A DNA stretch of 64,000 nucleotides from Euzebyella marina. GTDB lineage: Bacteria > Bacteroidota > Bacteroidia > Flavobacteriales > Flavobacteriaceae. Shown piece by piece: positions 62,918 to 64,000 of this stretch (the first letter of the stretch is position 1; each line of letters opens with the position of its first letter). Where the stretch lies: assembly GCF_014855515.1 (NCBI RefSeq), contig NZ_JACYFK010000001.1, positions 744,001 to 808,000 on the forward strand, written 5' to 3'. The notes under the pieces were generated by a model that had not been told where the DNA came from, did no database searches, and saw nothing but the letters and a program-made list of their open reading frames with translations. Made by a program: the position numbers and the translations under genes.

Positions 62918-64000
62918 TTACCTCTCCAAACAATAAAAAAGGCCACCTAGAAGATGTTGCCTAAAATTAGGCTCATCGTAAGCCGCATTGGAGTGCCCAC
63001 CAGCAGTATAAAACACTCGACCACCATCATATTCTTGATACCACGAAAACGGATGGTAATTTCCGTTGGTTCCACCCTGGTAAGAGCTCTCATCGAGCAT
63101 AATCAAGGGGTTGATTCCTGAGTAGATATCTTTAAAATTATACCATTCTTCAGTGCGCGTCCAAATACTGGGTAAATGCACAGTCGAAGAATGACTTGAG
63201 TTCACTACTTCTAAATTGGCCTCCTGAATATTGGGGTGGCCATTAAAATAAGCACCTACCAATTGCCCGTACCAAGACCAATCGTACTCGGTGTCGGTAG
63301 CAGCGTGTACGCCCATAAAACTACCTCCTGATCGAATATAGTTTTCAAAGGCGGTCTGTTGGGTACTATTTAGAACATCCCCCGTGGTATTAAGAAAAAC
63401 CACTACTTTATATTGTGCCAGATTGGTCGTATTGAAATCTCCACTATTTTCGGTCTGTACTACTTCAAAATCATTGGATTGCCCCAACGCTTGAAAAGTG
63501 GCTACCCCTTTTTCAATGGATGAATGTCTAAACTCAACAGTCTTCGTAAAAATCAAAACTTTATCTGTCTCAGGCTCTTCCTCCTGAAGGGTTAAAACCG
63601 AAATACCTAAACTTTTTCCCGATTCATTGCCTTTTGCATCGTAGGCGGAAATTTCAAACCTATATGTAGTGGAAGGTGTTAGACCGGTAATTTTAGTAGA
63701 TGTAGTGGTCGCAGAGGTTACTTGTTCGTTGTCTTGATAAATGTAATAGCCCATCACCTCAGTATCATCGCTTGAGCTTCCCCACGATAAATCAACGGTG
63801 GTTGTTGCTGTTTCTGTAGCTGTTAAATTCTGGGGTACAGAAGGCGGAGTAGTGTCTTCTACTACTGTAGGTTGGGTCGACACCCTCAATTCGGCACTGG
63901 GTTCAGACATGTTTTCGGCCTCATCCATTGCCCTTATTTGAAAACCATACTCTGTACCAGCTTCTAGATTGGTAACTTGATAAGATGTCGAAGTAACCGA
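62918..64000 (-). CDS. ThuA domain protein with fibronectin type III repeats (5' end outside window)
   Basis: 360 codons are visible and the frame stays open to the window edge, so the N-terminus is missing. The first part shows the end of one fibronectin III domain (TSTSYQVTNLEAGTEYGFQI) and a complete second (PSVPQNLTATETATTTVDLS). A ThuA domain of about 220 residues follows, with VLIFTKTVEFRHSSIEKGV, SGGSFMGVHAATDTEYDW and RVFYTAGGHSNAAYDEPNF. ThuA-type domains adopt a class I glutamine-amidotransferase-like fold and are tied to disaccharide (keto-sugar) use. It may join the sugar oxidation theme of the left end. Confidence 0.85.
   Translation of the reverse strand, partial: SVTSTSYQVTNLEAGTEYGFQIRAMDEAENMSEPSAELRVSTQPTVVEDTTPPSVPQNLTATETATTTVDLSWGSSSDDTEVMGYYIYQDNEQVTSATTTSTKITGLTPSTTYRFEISAYDAKGNESGKSLGISVLTLQEEEPETDKVLIFTKTVEFRHSSIEKGVATFQALGQSNDFEVVQTENSGDFNTTNLAQYKVVVFLNTTGDVLNSTQQTAFENYIRSGGSFMGVHAATDTEYDWSWYGQLVGAYFNGHPNIQEANLEVVNSSHSSTVHLPSIWTRTEEWYNFKDIYSGINPLIMLDESSYQGGTNGNYHPFSWYQEYDGGRVFYTAGGHSNAAYDEPNFRQHLLGGLFYCLER

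Noticed and set aside
1-64000. tRNA, rRNA, tmRNA or RNase P RNA genes
   Set aside because: No T-loop consensus, rRNA core motif or other conserved RNA signature was found on reading the intergenic regions of both strands.

Overview
This window reads as the chromosome of a marine-type member of the Bacteroidota, most likely Flavobacteriaceae. The evidence is a type IX secretion (T9SS) sorting domain, a hybrid two-component system with an N-terminal beta-propeller, many SPII lipoproteins, AT-rich 5' leaders with weak Shine-Dalgarno sequences, several TAnnTTTG promoter boxes, and families common in this group (DUF3109, HemJ, orphan TrpB2, TerB-DnaJ, S74-tipped adhesins). The genus is not decidable from the sequence. 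No rRNA, tRNA, CRISPR array, phage or insertion sequence was seen. Genes run off both ends: an MFS permease on the left and a ThuA/fibronectin protein on the right.

Region 1 (1-6 kb) looks like sugar oxidation and isomerisation outside the cytoplasm. It holds a nucleoside-type MFS permease, a DinB protein, two exported TIM-barrel isomerase-like proteins, and a GMC flavoprotein with a predicted [3Fe-4S] motif translationally coupled to its Tat-exported small subunit. Region 2 (6-14 kb) is mostly housekeeping: a membrane-anchored metallo-beta-lactamase-fold enzyme, an AraC regulator, TrpB2 and class I ribonucleotide reductase (nrdB, nrdA). Region 3 (14-17.6 kb) is a surface operon: a small membrane protein, a T9SS-sorted protein, and a 906-residue tail-fibre-like protein with 204-bp internal repeats and an S74 chaperone end.

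Region 4 (17.8-31 kb) is the most interesting. A four-gene operon (beta-helix lipoprotein, two lipoproteins, a DUF4870-like membrane protein) diverges from a sigma factor/TPR anti-sigma-like pair. A perfect 12-bp inverted repeat lies between them. Convergent to that pair are a TPR-CHAT protease with a signal peptide and a C-terminal membrane anchor, lipoproteins encoded just upstream of it, and a 1,326-residue hybrid sensor. The predicted topology puts the CHAT protease and the TPR half of the anti-sigma-like protein on the same periplasmic side. This suggests a CRISPR-independent protease/anti-sigma relay, formally parallel to Craspase but membrane-based. It is an inference.

Region 5 (31-35.3 kb) is a second regulatory unit: two small exported proteins divergent from a LytTR regulator and a TPR histidine kinase. 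Region 6 (35.3-44.3 kb) is mixed core metabolism and maintenance: DUF3109, MarC, CtpA protease, dCMP deaminase, HupE-like, TerB-DnaJ, an XRE regulator, bacilliredoxin, PlsC, an HD protein and an exported Gfo/Idh/MocA oxidoreductase. Region 7 (44.4-48.4 kb) is a tight catabolic operon: CitMHS transporter, AtuA-type protein, its small partner and an exported esterase. Region 8 (48.5-59 kb) is a long mostly minus-strand stretch with an outer-membrane barrel, a radical SAM enzyme, a crotonase, an NtrY-like kinase, HemJ, EcsC, MATE and ferrochelatase. Region 9 (59-64 kb) holds an MscS channel, an acidic lipoprotein, a DUF1460 cell-wall enzyme and the truncated ThuA protein.
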